Below are positions 52,300-60,566 of a stretch of DNA of 64,000 bases, one piece after another. Both the position numbers and the translations under genes were made by a program. Where the stretch lies: positions 4,134 to 68,133 of the forward strand of contig CAYVUM010000002.1 in the NCBI GenBank assembly GCA_964454795.1. The letters are read 5' to 3'. Within the stretch, counting starts at the first letter, position 1. The number at the start of each line of letters is the position of its first letter. Origin of the DNA: CAYVUM01 sp964454795. Lineage in GTDB: Bacteria > Pseudomonadota > Alphaproteobacteria > Rhodospirillales > Defluviicoccaceae. The notes below the pieces were generated by a model, which saw nothing but the letters and a program-made list of their open reading frames with translations, was not told the origin of the DNA and searched no databases.

Positions 52300-53537
52300 C
52301 TGGGTGGCCCCTGCTGCAGGCGCCGCAGAACGACGATGCTTGGATGACCGTCTGCAGGCAGGCCGTGGCGCTGCTGAAATCCGCGGATCGCTGCCCGGGT
52401 CTTCGAGCCGACGACGCCGTCGATACCACCGGTATCGTAACCGTAGCTGGCCAGCAGCCGCTGCAGTTCCCGGACCTGGGCCTGGGAAAGCGCCACCTCG
52501 TTGGCCGGGGCGGGCGTTACCAGCGGACCGCTGCCCGCCAGACGGTCGGCCAGATGGCCGACGGCGACGGCATACAACTCCGAGCGGTTCCAGGCGAGAA
52601 TCACCTGAAAGTTCTTGTAGGCGAGAAACGCGGGACCGCCACTCGCGCCGCCGGGCAGAACCACGGCCGCAGAGATCGCCGCCTCCGGAAGCGGGCCACC
52701 GCGGGCGTCCCGCACCCCGAGCGCTGCCCATTCGGCGACCGGACGACGGCGCTCGAGCCCGGTGCGGGCGTAGTCGAAGCCGGCCGGCAGCATCACTTCC
52801 CGACCCCAGCGCTCATCGGCCTGCCAGCCCGAGGCCGCCAGGTAGTTGGCGGCAGAGGCAAAAATATCAGGGAGGCTCCGCCAAAGGTCACGGCGGCCGT
52901 CGCCATCGAAATCCACGGCGTAGCTCTCATAGGTGGTCGGGATGAACTGGGGCTGGCCCATCGCCCCTGCCCACGAGGACCGTGCATCGAGGGGAATGTC
53001 GCCCCGCCCCGCGCCCCGCAGGGCAGCCAGCAATTGCGCACGGAAAAACCCGCCGCGGCGGGGATCGTACGCCAGGGTGGCGACCGCCTCGAACAGCCGG
53101 AAATCCCCGGTATAGCTGCCGTAATTGCTCTCCAAACCCCAGAGCGCCACCAGCACCGCCGCGGGGACGCCGTATCGCCGTTCCACCTGCTCAAGCAGGG
53201 CGCGGTGCTCCACAAGCAGGGCACGGCCGCGGGAAATCCGCTCGTCGGTGACCCGGCGCTCGAGATAGCGCCAGAAGGTCTGGGTGAACTCCGGCTGCCT
53301 GCGGTCGAGTTCGATGATCCGGGGATTGCGGCGAACGCCGGCGAGCGCCTGCTGCACCACCTCTGCATCGACGCCGCCAGCGACGGCTTGGCGGCGGATG
53401 CCGTCCAGGAACGCCTCGAAGCTTTCGGCGCGGGCGGACGACGGGGTGACCACCAGGCCCACCGCCAGAGCCAGCATGATCGCCGCAACACCGATCGCCA
53501 GCCGCCTCGCCGCCACCTCTGAACTTCGGAGCCTCAT
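52296..53537 (-). CDS. MltB-family lytic murein transglycosylase with peptidoglycan-binding domain
   Basis: 413 residues from the ATG at 53537, which overlaps the ydcF-like stop (ATGA). A signal peptide (~10-37, ending SSARAES) precedes the SLT_2/MltB domain: catalytic Glu in LVALWGLESNYG, then MGQPQFIPTTYESYAVDFDG. The C-terminal ~60 residues are a PG_binding_1 domain (VRELQRLLASYGYDTGGIDG). It cuts glycan strands to 1,6-anhydromuramyl ends in the periplasm. It is coupled to rlpA by another ATGA overlap, giving two wall hydrolases in tandem. Confidence 0.93.
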   Translation of the reverse strand: MRLRSSEVAARRLAIGVAAIMLALAVGLVVTPSSARAESFEAFLDGIRRQAVAGGVDAEVVQQALAGVRRNPRIIELDRRQPEFTQTFWRYLERRVTDERISRGRALLVEHRALLEQVERRYGVPAAVLVALWGLESNYGSYTGDFRLFEAVATLAYDPRRGGFFRAQLLAALRGAGRGDIPLDARSSWAGAMGQPQFIPTTYESYAVDFDGDGRRDLWRSLPDIFASAANYLAASGWQADERWGREVMLPAGFDYARTGLERRRPVAEWAALGVRDARGGPLPEAAISAAVVLPGGASGGPAFLAYKNFQVILAWNRSELYAVAVGHLADRLAGSGPLVTPAPANEVALSQAQVRELQRLLASYGYDTGGIDGVVGSKTRAAIRGFQQRHGLPADGHPSIVVLRRLQQGPPR

Positions 53538-54394
53538 GGTTTGCCAGTGCGCGATTCGCGAGCCGTTGTCAACCGGCCCGGTTCGCCGCCACGCGGCCCG
53601 GGAAACGGCGTTTCCACATAGTCGTTCAGCCAGTAGGCAAGCAGACCGACCCATTCGTGAATCGCCAGAGCCAGGAGATCGAGGCCGCCGGCGACGGCGA
53701 ACCCGGGCGGCCACCAGGAGAGCATCCCGTCACTGCGATAATCCACGGGAAACGGAATCACTGGCAGGCCGACGCGCCGGAAGCAGCCCACCGACCGCGG
53801 CATGTGATAGGCCGAGGTGACCAGGACCCAGGCGCCTTCCGGCGCCTCGCCGGCCTCGGTGAGCATCTGCGCCACGTACAACGCGTTCTCGTAGGTGTTG
53901 CGCGACGCGGCCTCGGTCTCAACGCGATCCGGCGGCAGCCCGGCCTGACGGAAGACGGTGCGGGCGAACTCCGCTTCGGTCAGGCCGACCCGGGTCAGCG
54001 AGGCATCGCCGCCGGTGAAGATCAGCCGGGCGCCCGGGTAGCGGTGGGCGAGGCCGGCCCCTTCGGTCATCCGCTCGGCGCTCGCCTTGAGCGCAACCTG
54101 CCCGCGGCTCGCCGACAGGTGTGGGCCGATCGCACCGCCGAGAACAATGATCCCGTCGATACGCTCCGGCAGCGGGCGGGCCTGGGGAAAACGGTTCTCG
54201 AGGAGACGCAACGACCACTCCGGCAGTGGCGTCGCCGCCACGAGGATGACGAACAGCGCCGAGAACAGGGTCACCGCGACGCCGAGGCGCCGCCACGGGG
54301 ACAGCAACAGCAGGGCGGCCGCACAGACGGCGAGGCCGAGGAAATTGTGCGGGGTCAGCAGCCAACCGGCCAGCCGTGAAGCGAGAAAGAACAT
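53534..54394 (-). CDS. YdcF/DUF218 family membrane protein
   Basis: 286 residues. Two N-terminal membrane helices (~12-32, ~36-54) are followed by the DUF218 domain: GIIVLGGAIGPH, RLIFTGGD, EAASRNTYENA and VLVTSAYHMPRS. This is the ElyC/SanA/YdcF group, which affects envelope integrity and, for ElyC, lipid II or undecaprenyl carrier use; biochemical role is not settled. It is first of a chain of genes joined by ATGA overlaps to mltB-like and rlpA. Confidence 0.9.
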   Translation of the reverse strand: MFFLASRLAGWLLTPHNFLGLAVCAAALLLLSPWRRLGVAVTLFSALFVILVAATPLPEWSLRLLENRFPQARPLPERIDGIIVLGGAIGPHLSASRGQVALKASAERMTEGAGLAHRYPGARLIFTGGDASLTRVGLTEAEFARTVFRQAGLPPDRVETEAASRNTYENALYVAQMLTEAGEAPEGAWVLVTSAYHMPRSVGCFRRVGLPVIPFPVDYRSDGMLSWWPPGFAVAGGLDLLALAIHEWVGLLAYWLNDYVETPFPGPRGGEPGRLTTARESRTGKP

Positions 54395-54637
54395 GGGGCG
54401 GACCTTGCCCTGCGCCGGCTCGGGAGTGCAACGTCCAAAGATCCACCTGAAGCCCTGGCTGCGATCTTGGCGGCGACCTGACTGTCGTCTGCTCGAAACA
54501 ATTTCAGAAGAAAAAACGTTGACATTCTTCGGCGTTAACGCAGCACTTGGCTGTTGATTTCCAACCAGCGGTGCGCCAAAGTGAATGCACGAGCCAACGC
54601 TGCAAGGTTATTCGCCCGCCGAAGTCTTGATGTAAAC

Positions 54638-54898
54638 ATGTCAAAAGAAGGAAAAACGCCCGTGCTGATGGACCGTACACTGGATCAACCATGGCTCATC
54701 CCCCCCCGGTCAGCAGAAACCAGAAATTCCCGGTGGGTCGGCGAGCCCCGCCTGGTTGATCTGCTTGCTGATCCGGTCCTGCGTGCGCTGATGAGTCGCG
54801 ACCGGGTTGATGTGGACGACCTGCTCGGGCTGGCCCGCGGTCTTCAGGCCCGGTTCACTGACATTCAGGGTCAGCCGGTCGCGGCCGCCGGGCTGTGA
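54638..54898 (+). CDS. Small hypothetical protein
   Basis: 86 residues from ATG 54638; GTG 54662, with AAGGA about 9 bases upstream, is a credible shorter start, and a longer start at 54554 is possible. I do not recognise the family. The C-terminal half is helical with a pattern RLVDLLADPVLRALMSRDRV that looks like a folded small domain and not random translation. TTGACA at 54519-54524 might be a -35 box, without a clear -10. It stops 13 bases before the convergent pcm stop. Confidence 0.6.
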   Translation: MSKEGKTPVLMDRTLDQPWLIPPRSAETRNSRWVGEPRLVDLLADPVLRALMSRDRVDVDDLLGLARGLQARFTDIQGQPVAAAGL

Positions 54899-54911
54899 CA
54901 TCGGCCGGTGT

Positions 54912-55580
54912 TCACATTGCGGTTTCAAGCAGAGCGAAGCGGACCGGCAGCGTCGGCGTGGTGCGGATCCGGCCATCCTCACCCTTCTCGACCAGGGTAA
55001 GACTCTGCGATTCCGGCAGGCCGGTCGGCACCACCATCCGCCCGCCCGGCTTCAGTTGGCCGAGCAGGTTGGCCGGAACAAGGTCGCTGGCTGCGCAGAC
55101 CAGGATACGGTCAAACGGTGCGTTCTCGGGCCAGCCATATTCGCCGTTGCCGATCCGGACGTCGACGTTGCGATAGCCGAGGCGGGCAAGCCGTTCCCGG
55201 GCCTCCTGACCCAGTTCCTCGACAATCTCCACCGAAAACACCTGATCGGCGAGGTTCGAGAGGATCGCCGCGTGGTATCCGAGGCCGGTGCCGACCTCAA
55301 GCACCCGGTGCGATCGCTCGACCTCAAGCAGATCGGTCATCAGGGCAACGATAAACGGCTGCGAGATCGTCTTGTCCCAGCCGATCGGCAACGGCTGGTC
55401 GGCATAGGCATAGGGGGTCAGTTCCACGGGGACGAACTCGTGACGGGGCACCCGCCCCATGACTTCCATAATTCGCGGGCTCAGCTCGGCTTTGCCGATC
55501 TGTTCGCGCGCGTAATGGGCGTGCGCGGCGATGGCATGCGCCATCTGTTCCAGCATCAGCGCCAAAAGATTGTCGGTCAT
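54912..55580 (-). CDS. pcm: Protein-L-isoaspartate O-methyltransferase
   Basis: 222 residues from the ATG at 55580, with AAGGAG 9 bases upstream. The family blocks are present: PRHEFVP (~46-52), ADQPLPIGWDKTISQPFIVA, and the SAM motif HRVLEVGTGLGYHAAIL, then RIGNGEYGWPENAPFDRI and LKPGGRMVVP. The enzyme repairs isoaspartyl residues in aged proteins. The chain is a single-domain cytoplasmic form. Confidence 0.94.
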   Translation of the reverse strand: MTDNLLALMLEQMAHAIAAHAHYAREQIGKAELSPRIMEVMGRVPRHEFVPVELTPYAYADQPLPIGWDKTISQPFIVALMTDLLEVERSHRVLEVGTGLGYHAAILSNLADQVFSVEIVEELGQEARERLARLGYRNVDVRIGNGEYGWPENAPFDRILVCAASDLVPANLLGQLKPGGRMVVPTGLPESQSLTLVEKGEDGRIRTTPTLPVRFALLETAM

Positions 55581-55777
55581 GGGCCGGGACTCCTTCGTCG
55601 TACCGTCCGCTGGCGCACAGGGGCATCCGTCTGCCGCGGACAAGACCATAAAACAGAACGGGAGCGAGGCAAATCGCCTTCACGGGGCGCCCGGCCGCGC
55701 AGCGTTTGAGGCGCATCGCCGCGCAGCGGGGCGGATCGTCGCAGGATCGCCGGGAGACGGTGAACGGAGCCGGCGGA

Positions 55778-58537
55778 TCATGACAGGATGGCGTGGACCT
55801 TCTCGAGCAGCGCCTCGCGCCGGTACGGTTTCTGGAGGAACGGATAACCGCTGTCGGAGAGCCGGGCTGCTGTCTCCGAGGACGGATAGCCGGATGTGAA
55901 CAATACCCGGGCCCCGGGCCGGGACTTCAGCACCTCGCGGGCCAGCGCGTTTCCGTCCACCCCTTCGCGCAGAACGATATCGGTGAACAGCAGGTCGAGC
56001 TCGGGCATGGTCTCCAGGCAGCGGCGCGCCTCTTCGGCGCTGGCCGCCTCGCGAACCACGTAGCCGTTGCGCTGAAGCACCCGCACAGCCGTCCGGCGCA
56101 CCCGCTCGTCGTCCTCGACCACAAGGATGACGGCGTGATCCGCATCCACGGTGGGTATCGCCGGCGATTTCGGGTCCTCTGCGCTCTCGCCCTCCGCCTC
56201 CGTCTGCGGCAGATAGATCAGCATCGAGGTGCCGGCATCGGGGGCGCTGTCGACGACGATATGGCCGCCCGACTGGGTAACGAAGCCGTAGACCATGCTG
56301 AGGCCGAGACCGCTGCCTTTGCCGAAGCCCTTGGTGGTGAAGAACGGCTCGAAGATCCGTTCGACCACGTCCGGGCTCATGCCGCAGCCGGTGTCGGTGA
56401 CGGCGATCCGAACGTACTGTCCTGGCGGCGGCCCCGTCTGGTCCGGGTCGGGGGCCGCATCGACGATGACGTTGTGGGTGGCCAGGGTGACCACGCCGCC
56501 GTCAGGCATCGCGTCGCGGGCGTTGACCACGAGGTTGACGATAGCGCTTTCCAGCTGACCGCGATCGATCATCGTCATCCACAGACCTTCGGCCAGGATC
56601 TCGCGGATGGCGATCCGGTCGCCCAGGGTCCGGCGGAGCAGGTCGGTCATTTCCCCGATCACCACGTTGACATTGGTGTTCTTGGGATTGAGCCGTTGGC
56701 GACGGGCGAAAGCGAGGAGGCGGTTGGTCAGCTCGCTGCCCCGCTCCACCGACCAGATGGCATCGGCGATCAGCTCGTGGCGCTCATCGCCGGGGTCGAG
56801 CTCTTCGTCGAGGAGCTGCAGGTTGCCCAGAATGATGGCGAGCAGATTGTTGAAATCGTGGGCAATGCCGCCGGTCAGCTCGCCCACGGCCTTCATCTTT
56901 TGAGCCGTCCGCAGCCGCTCCTCGTTGGCCTTGCGCTCGGTGATGTCCTCCTTGACCGCCACGTAGTGGGTGACCTTGCCGCGAACGTCGCGAACCGGGG
57001 CGATCGATGCCAGCTCCCAGAACAGCTCGCCGCTCTTTTTCTTGTTGTAGAGTTCCCCGCTCCAGACCCCGCCGGCAGCGATCGTCCGCCACAACGCCTG
57101 ATAGGTCTCAGGCGGCGTCAGCCCGGACTTGAGAATGCTGGGGTTTTTACCGACAACTTCTGCATATGTGTAGCCAGTCGCTTCCGTAAACTTCGGGTTC
57201 ACATATTCGATCCGACCGGTGACGTCGGTGATCACCACCGACACCGGGCTCTGCTCAATGGCCTGGAACAGCTTGCGCAGGTCGCCCTCGGCCCGGCGGT
57301 GCGCGGAGATGTCGCGGATGAACAGAAGAAACTGATCCTCGCCGTCCCAGCGCATGGGAATGGCCTGCATCTCGGCGTAGGCAACGCCGCCGCCGGGCTT
57401 GAGGATCTCGATCTCGGCCACATCGCCAGCGACGATTGGAAAGCCAAAGGGCTCGCCGATCAGCTGCTCGGAGGACGTTCCAAATAACGCTTCCGCCGCC
57501 TGGTTGACGAAACGGATCCGGTCTTCGGCATCGACCACCATGGTCGCTTCGGCCTGCAGGGCGATGATCGAACGCCACCGGGCCTCGCTGTCCCGAACCG
57601 ACTGTTCGGCCTTCTTCTGCTCGGTGACATCATCGTAGAGGGTGACGACCTCGCCGCCCGGCAGCCGGAAGACGTAGGTATCCCGCCACCCGCAGACCCG
57701 GTCGTTTTGATAGTAGCGGACCGGCAGACGCTCCGGTTCGCCGGTGCGCGCAACCCGGCGCATCACCTTCGGCAGTCCGTAATCCTCGAGTCCCGGGTAG
57801 ACCCGGCTCAAGTAGGCGCCGACCACCTCGTCGGCGCTCACCGCGTCGATCCGCTCGGCAGCGCGGTTGAACGCGCGGATGACGAAGTCGCCGCTGGCAT
57901 CATCCAGATCGACGATCATCGCGCCGCTGCGCATGGTGTCAAACAGCTCGCGAAACCGTGACTCGCCGGCATGAAGCCGGTCCATCAGCGGCGCGCCGAG
58001 GGTCTGGAACGTGAACACGCCAAGGGCGATCAGCAGACCGGCAATCACCACCGTGTAAATGCCCGACCGCACGAACGGCGTGCGCAGGTGCCAGAGGTCG
58101 ACGGCGGCGATGACAATCAGACCACCGGACCCGGCCGGCGCATAGGCGCCGAGCACCGTTTTGCCCGTGGCATCGCGGCCGATCCTCGTGCCCGTCTCCC
58201 CCGCGAAAGCCGGCTCGAGCCAGCCGGGATCGCCCGCCGGTCCGGGGCCGAGCCCACCCTCGCGGCCGCGGCTCAGCACCACCTCCCGCCTCTGACCGTC
58301 GGCGGTGACCAGGGCGGCCCAGCCCCTGTCTGCCACACCGGGAAGAAGCTCCAACGCCAGCGTTTCGGCGCCGCCGCCCTCGATCACGGCCGCGGCACGA
58401 TCGACCGTCTCCCTGAGGGTGGTACGTTCCCGGTTGAGGGCCGTTCCGTAAAACAGGGCCATGGCCACGCCGCCCACGGCGACAGCAACGACGGCGACGA
58501 TCAGCGAAAGCAGGTAGAGGGGCCGGTTGTCGCCGAT
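55778..58537 (-). CDS. Hybrid sensor histidine kinase with three PAS domains and a receiver
   Basis: 919 residues if the start is ATC 58537; the first conventional start, GTG 58477, would cut the first membrane helix (NRPLYLLSLIVAVVAVAV). GAGGA lies 8 bases before the ATC; a CTG overlapping the response-regulator stop is another option. Order: TM1, ~110-residue periplasmic part, TM2 (VVIAGLLIALGVFTFQTL), PAS1, PAS2, PAS3 (GKNPSILKSGLTPPETYQALW), HisKA H-box GGIAHDFNNLLA, HATPase with NLVVNARDAMPDGG and DTGCGMS and GSGLGLSMV, then a C-terminal receiver (VEDDERVRR, phospho-Asp in LLFTDIVLREG, Lys in LQKPY). The PAS domains lack the LOV Cys motif. It follows the response regulator in one operon, divergent from the kai genes. 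Confidence 0.9.
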   Translation of the reverse strand: MGDNRPLYLLSLIVAVVAVAVGGVAMALFYGTALNRERTTLRETVDRAAAVIEGGGAETLALELLPGVADRGWAALVTADGQRREVVLSRGREGGLGPGPAGDPGWLEPAFAGETGTRIGRDATGKTVLGAYAPAGSGGLIVIAAVDLWHLRTPFVRSGIYTVVIAGLLIALGVFTFQTLGAPLMDRLHAGESRFRELFDTMRSGAMIVDLDDASGDFVIRAFNRAAERIDAVSADEVVGAYLSRVYPGLEDYGLPKVMRRVARTGEPERLPVRYYQNDRVCGWRDTYVFRLPGGEVVTLYDDVTEQKKAEQSVRDSEARWRSIIALQAEATMVVDAEDRIRFVNQAAEALFGTSSEQLIGEPFGFPIVAGDVAEIEILKPGGGVAYAEMQAIPMRWDGEDQFLLFIRDISAHRRAEGDLRKLFQAIEQSPVSVVITDVTGRIEYVNPKFTEATGYTYAEVVGKNPSILKSGLTPPETYQALWRTIAAGGVWSGELYNKKKSGELFWELASIAPVRDVRGKVTHYVAVKEDITERKANEERLRTAQKMKAVGELTGGIAHDFNNLLAIILGNLQLLDEELDPGDERHELIADAIWSVERGSELTNRLLAFARRQRLNPKNTNVNVVIGEMTDLLRRTLGDRIAIREILAEGLWMTMIDRGQLESAIVNLVVNARDAMPDGGVVTLATHNVIVDAAPDPDQTGPPPGQYVRIAVTDTGCGMSPDVVERIFEPFFTTKGFGKGSGLGLSMVYGFVTQSGGHIVVDSAPDAGTSMLIYLPQTEAEGESAEDPKSPAIPTVDADHAVILVVEDDERVRRTAVRVLQRNGYVVREAASAEEARRCLETMPELDLLFTDIVLREGVDGNALAREVLKSRPGARVLFTSGYPSSETAARLSDSGYPFLQKPYRREALLEKVHAILS

Positions 58538-58548
58538 TGCTTTCGTCC

Positions 58549-58962
58549 TCAGTCCGCCGTGTCCTGACCGCCCTGGAGGGCCGGGGTCGCGACGGCGTGG
58601 GCGAGCGTCTCCCGCAGCCGGCTGACGGTGACCGGTTTGCTGAGCGTCCGCACCGATTTCAGGCCCTTGTATTCAGCCAGGAGCCGGGCGTTAACCGCAT
58701 ATTGCGGGGAAAACCCGGTAATAATGATGATCGCGGCATCGCACTTCTGCTGCACCAGCCAGAGGACCAGCTCATTTCCATCGATCTCCGGCATGACCAT
58801 GTCGATCACCACCACATCGGGCTTGCGCCGGCCATAGGCCTCGATGAAATCGCGGCCATGGCAGGTGATTTCCACCTCGAAGCCCATCGGCCTCGCGACT
58901 TTTCCGACGAAGGCCGCAAACTTCGGCTCGTCGTCGACAATCAGCAGGCGTTTTTCCGGCAT
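58549..58962 (-). CDS. Single-domain response regulator (CheY-like)
   Basis: 137 residues from ATG 58962; TTG 58977 is an upstream alternative. A lone receiver domain: acidic pair in LLIVDDEPKF, phospho-acceptor Asp in VVVIDMVMPEIDGNE, Thr in IIIITGFSP, Lys in RTLSKPVT. No output domain is present, so it works by protein contact or as a phosphorelay intermediate, probably with the hybrid kinase 11 bases downstream. It points away from the kaiA-like gene across a 370-base shared upstream region. Confidence 0.9.
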   Translation of the reverse strand: MPEKRLLIVDDEPKFAAFVGKVARPMGFEVEITCHGRDFIEAYGRRKPDVVVIDMVMPEIDGNELVLWLVQQKCDAAIIIITGFSPQYAVNARLLAEYKGLKSVRTLSKPVTVSRLRETLAHAVATPALQGGQDTAD

Positions 58963-59332
58963 CGACCTCTCTCGCAATCGCGGGAGTTCCGGTTTTGATC
59001 GTCATCCCCGGTCCAGTCCAGGGGGCAAACTCGCCACAATCGGCCAGGTTACCCCCTCAATCATGGCGCGGAGGCGCCCTCGGCGCTAAAAGACCCCGAC
59101 AGACTTACGCCGACGGCGCGATTGCACCAGCGCCGGGCCGTCGCGCACAATGACAGGCTCCTGCAACCTGACGATATCATAACCGAACAGGGGTCGCACG
59201 CGGCGACCCGCGCGCCGCTCAGGACCCTGGATTGCTGTCAGGATACGGCCGGCGGCCGTCCAATCCGTCCGGATGGAGGTCCGCTGTCGCGATCCACCAA
59301 CCCTCAACCGGCACGGACCCCCTGGTCATGCA
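58963..59332. other. Divergent promoter region between response regulator/kinase and kai genes
   Basis: 370 bases with no credible gene. It must carry promoters in both directions. I do not see a clear sigma-70 pair or a strong operator; a GC-rich inverted repeat near 59245-59265 (GGCCGGCGGCC) is the only notable structure. No good ribosome binding site precedes the kaiA-like ATG at 59333, so its start is less certain than that of kaiB. Confidence 0.45.
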
Positions 59333-60259
59333 ATGAACCGCTGCCGCATCATTCTGCTGGACCTGTCGCCGGGCCGGCCGCTGCTCGCGGCGATGTCCGA
59401 CACGCTGTCGGGCCCGGGCCGGATGCAGCCCCGGTCGCTCATCGCGGCCCGGGCGATCAGCGATTTGCTGGCCCGACTGGAGGACGGCGTGGAAACCGCT
59501 GTGGTTCTGGCCGCCCGGGAGGCCACGGCCGATTTCTGGCAGGCGCTGGCGCTGATCACCGAGCACGCCCCGGCAACGGCGGTCGTCGCCGTCCTGGCGG
59601 CGGCCGATCCCGATAACCGCGTGCTGGTCTCGCGGTGTCTGCAGGCTGGAGCCGATGACATGCTCACCGAAACCGAACTGGCGACACCGCTGGCTCACCG
59701 GACCCTGCAACGGGCGATCGAACGCCGCCGCCACGACCGCGATCCCCGACGCGGGCGCAGCGCGCCGGCCGCTGAAGGCGGTGTTAAGGACTGGGCGTGG
59801 TCGCGCCGCCTCTATGGCAGCGGGCCGCTTGCGGTGAGCGAGCGAAGCCTCGGCACGTCCGATCTTTCGACCGTGGATCCGGTTACCTATGCCGAGATCG
59901 TCGAGGAATACGGCCGTCTTCTCGACCGGTCGCTGGAACAGCAGGTCCACTGGAACCAGCACATGCTGAGCGAAGACGTCAGTGCGTTTGCCGACCGCCT
60001 CGGACTGCTCAGCGCCGGTCCCCGGGATGTCATCGAAATCCACAAGGCGGCGATCAACCCCCGGCTCGAAGAAAAATCAACGACAAAGATAAGGGCTTAT
60101 GTCGATGAAGGACGATTGCTGATGTTAGAGGTCATGGGCTATTTAGTATCCTTCTACCGGCGCCTGACATGGGGAGGTCGGAACAGTTTCGAACGCCGGC
60201 ACAGTCTGGAAAATGAGCCTGGCCAGCCGCCATTCGCCAAGGATGAAAACGATGAGTAA
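59333..60259 (+). CDS. KaiA-like protein: pseudo-receiver plus KaiA-type C-terminal domain
   Basis: 308 residues from ATG 59333. Residues 1-133 read as a receiver-like alpha/beta domain (CRIILLDLS, TAVVLAAREATADFW, TAVVAVLAAADP, AGADDMLTETELATPLAHRT), but beta-3 has Ala where the phospho-Asp should be, and the conserved Lys is missing: a pseudo-receiver. Residues 134-180 are a charged linker. Residues 181-281 are helical, with VIEIHKAA (233-240) and LEVMGYLVSFYRRL (265-278), a pattern close to the VxEIH ... YRRS of the KaiA C-terminal domain. Cyanobacterial KaiA has this same order and similar size. The stop overlaps the kaiB start by 8 bases, so all three kai genes are probably one operon. 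KaiA stimulates KaiC autophosphorylation; the same role here is inference. An RsbU N-terminal-like domain is the main alternative. Confidence 0.7.
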   Translation: MNRCRIILLDLSPGRPLLAAMSDTLSGPGRMQPRSLIAARAISDLLARLEDGVETAVVLAAREATADFWQALALITEHAPATAVVAVLAAADPDNRVLVSRCLQAGADDMLTETELATPLAHRTLQRAIERRRHDRDPRRGRSAPAAEGGVKDWAWSRRLYGSGPLAVSERSLGTSDLSTVDPVTYAEIVEEYGRLLDRSLEQQVHWNQHMLSEDVSAFADRLGLLSAGPRDVIEIHKAAINPRLEEKSTTKIRAYVDEGRLLMLEVMGYLVSFYRRLTWGGRNSFERRHSLENEPGQPPFAKDENDE

Positions 60260-60527
60260 GTTCTCACTCAAGCTCTATATCGCCGGTCGAACGGTGAGAA
60301 CCGAACAGGCGATTGCGAATCTCCGGAAAATTTGTGAGACTGATTTAGCTGGCAAATACACGCTGGTCGTGATCGATGTTCTGGAACGGCCGCAATTGGC
60401 CGAGAACGAGAAAATTCTCGCCACGCCGACGCTTGTCAAGGATCTGCCACCCCCGCTGCGCCGCATCGTCGGCGATCTTTCCGATCGGGAACAGGTCCTG
60501 GTCGGCCTCGATCTGGCCGAGATCTGA
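60252..60527 (+). CDS. kaiB: Circadian clock protein KaiB
   Basis: 91 residues from ATG 60252, with AAGGA 7-8 bases upstream. The whole family pattern is present: FSLKLYIAGRT, VIDVLERPQLAENEKILATP, TLVKDLPPPLRRIVGDLSDR and VLVGLDLAEI. The Gly and Asp near the end (V-G-L-D-L), which in Synechococcus govern the fold switch, are kept. The acidic C-terminal tail of cyanobacterial KaiB is missing. KaiB binds the CI ring of phosphorylated KaiC and sequesters KaiA. The start lies within the end of the kaiA-like gene, which supports translational coupling. Confidence 0.96.
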   Translation: MSKFSLKLYIAGRTVRTEQAIANLRKICETDLAGKYTLVVIDVLERPQLAENEKILATPTLVKDLPPPLRRIVGDLSDREQVLVGLDLAEI

Positions 60528-60566
60528 GCCCGTCCTCCGGTCCAAATCTGCGGAAATTGAACGTCG

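Noticed and set aside
54519..54547. Sigma-70 promoter for the small gene at 54638
   Set aside because: TTGACA is present, but no acceptable -10 box lies 16-18 bases downstream.
59333..60259. Ordinary response regulator with output domain upstream of kaiBC
   Set aside because: The phospho-acceptor Asp and the conserved Lys of true receivers are missing, and the C-terminal part lacks any DNA-binding or GGDEF motif.
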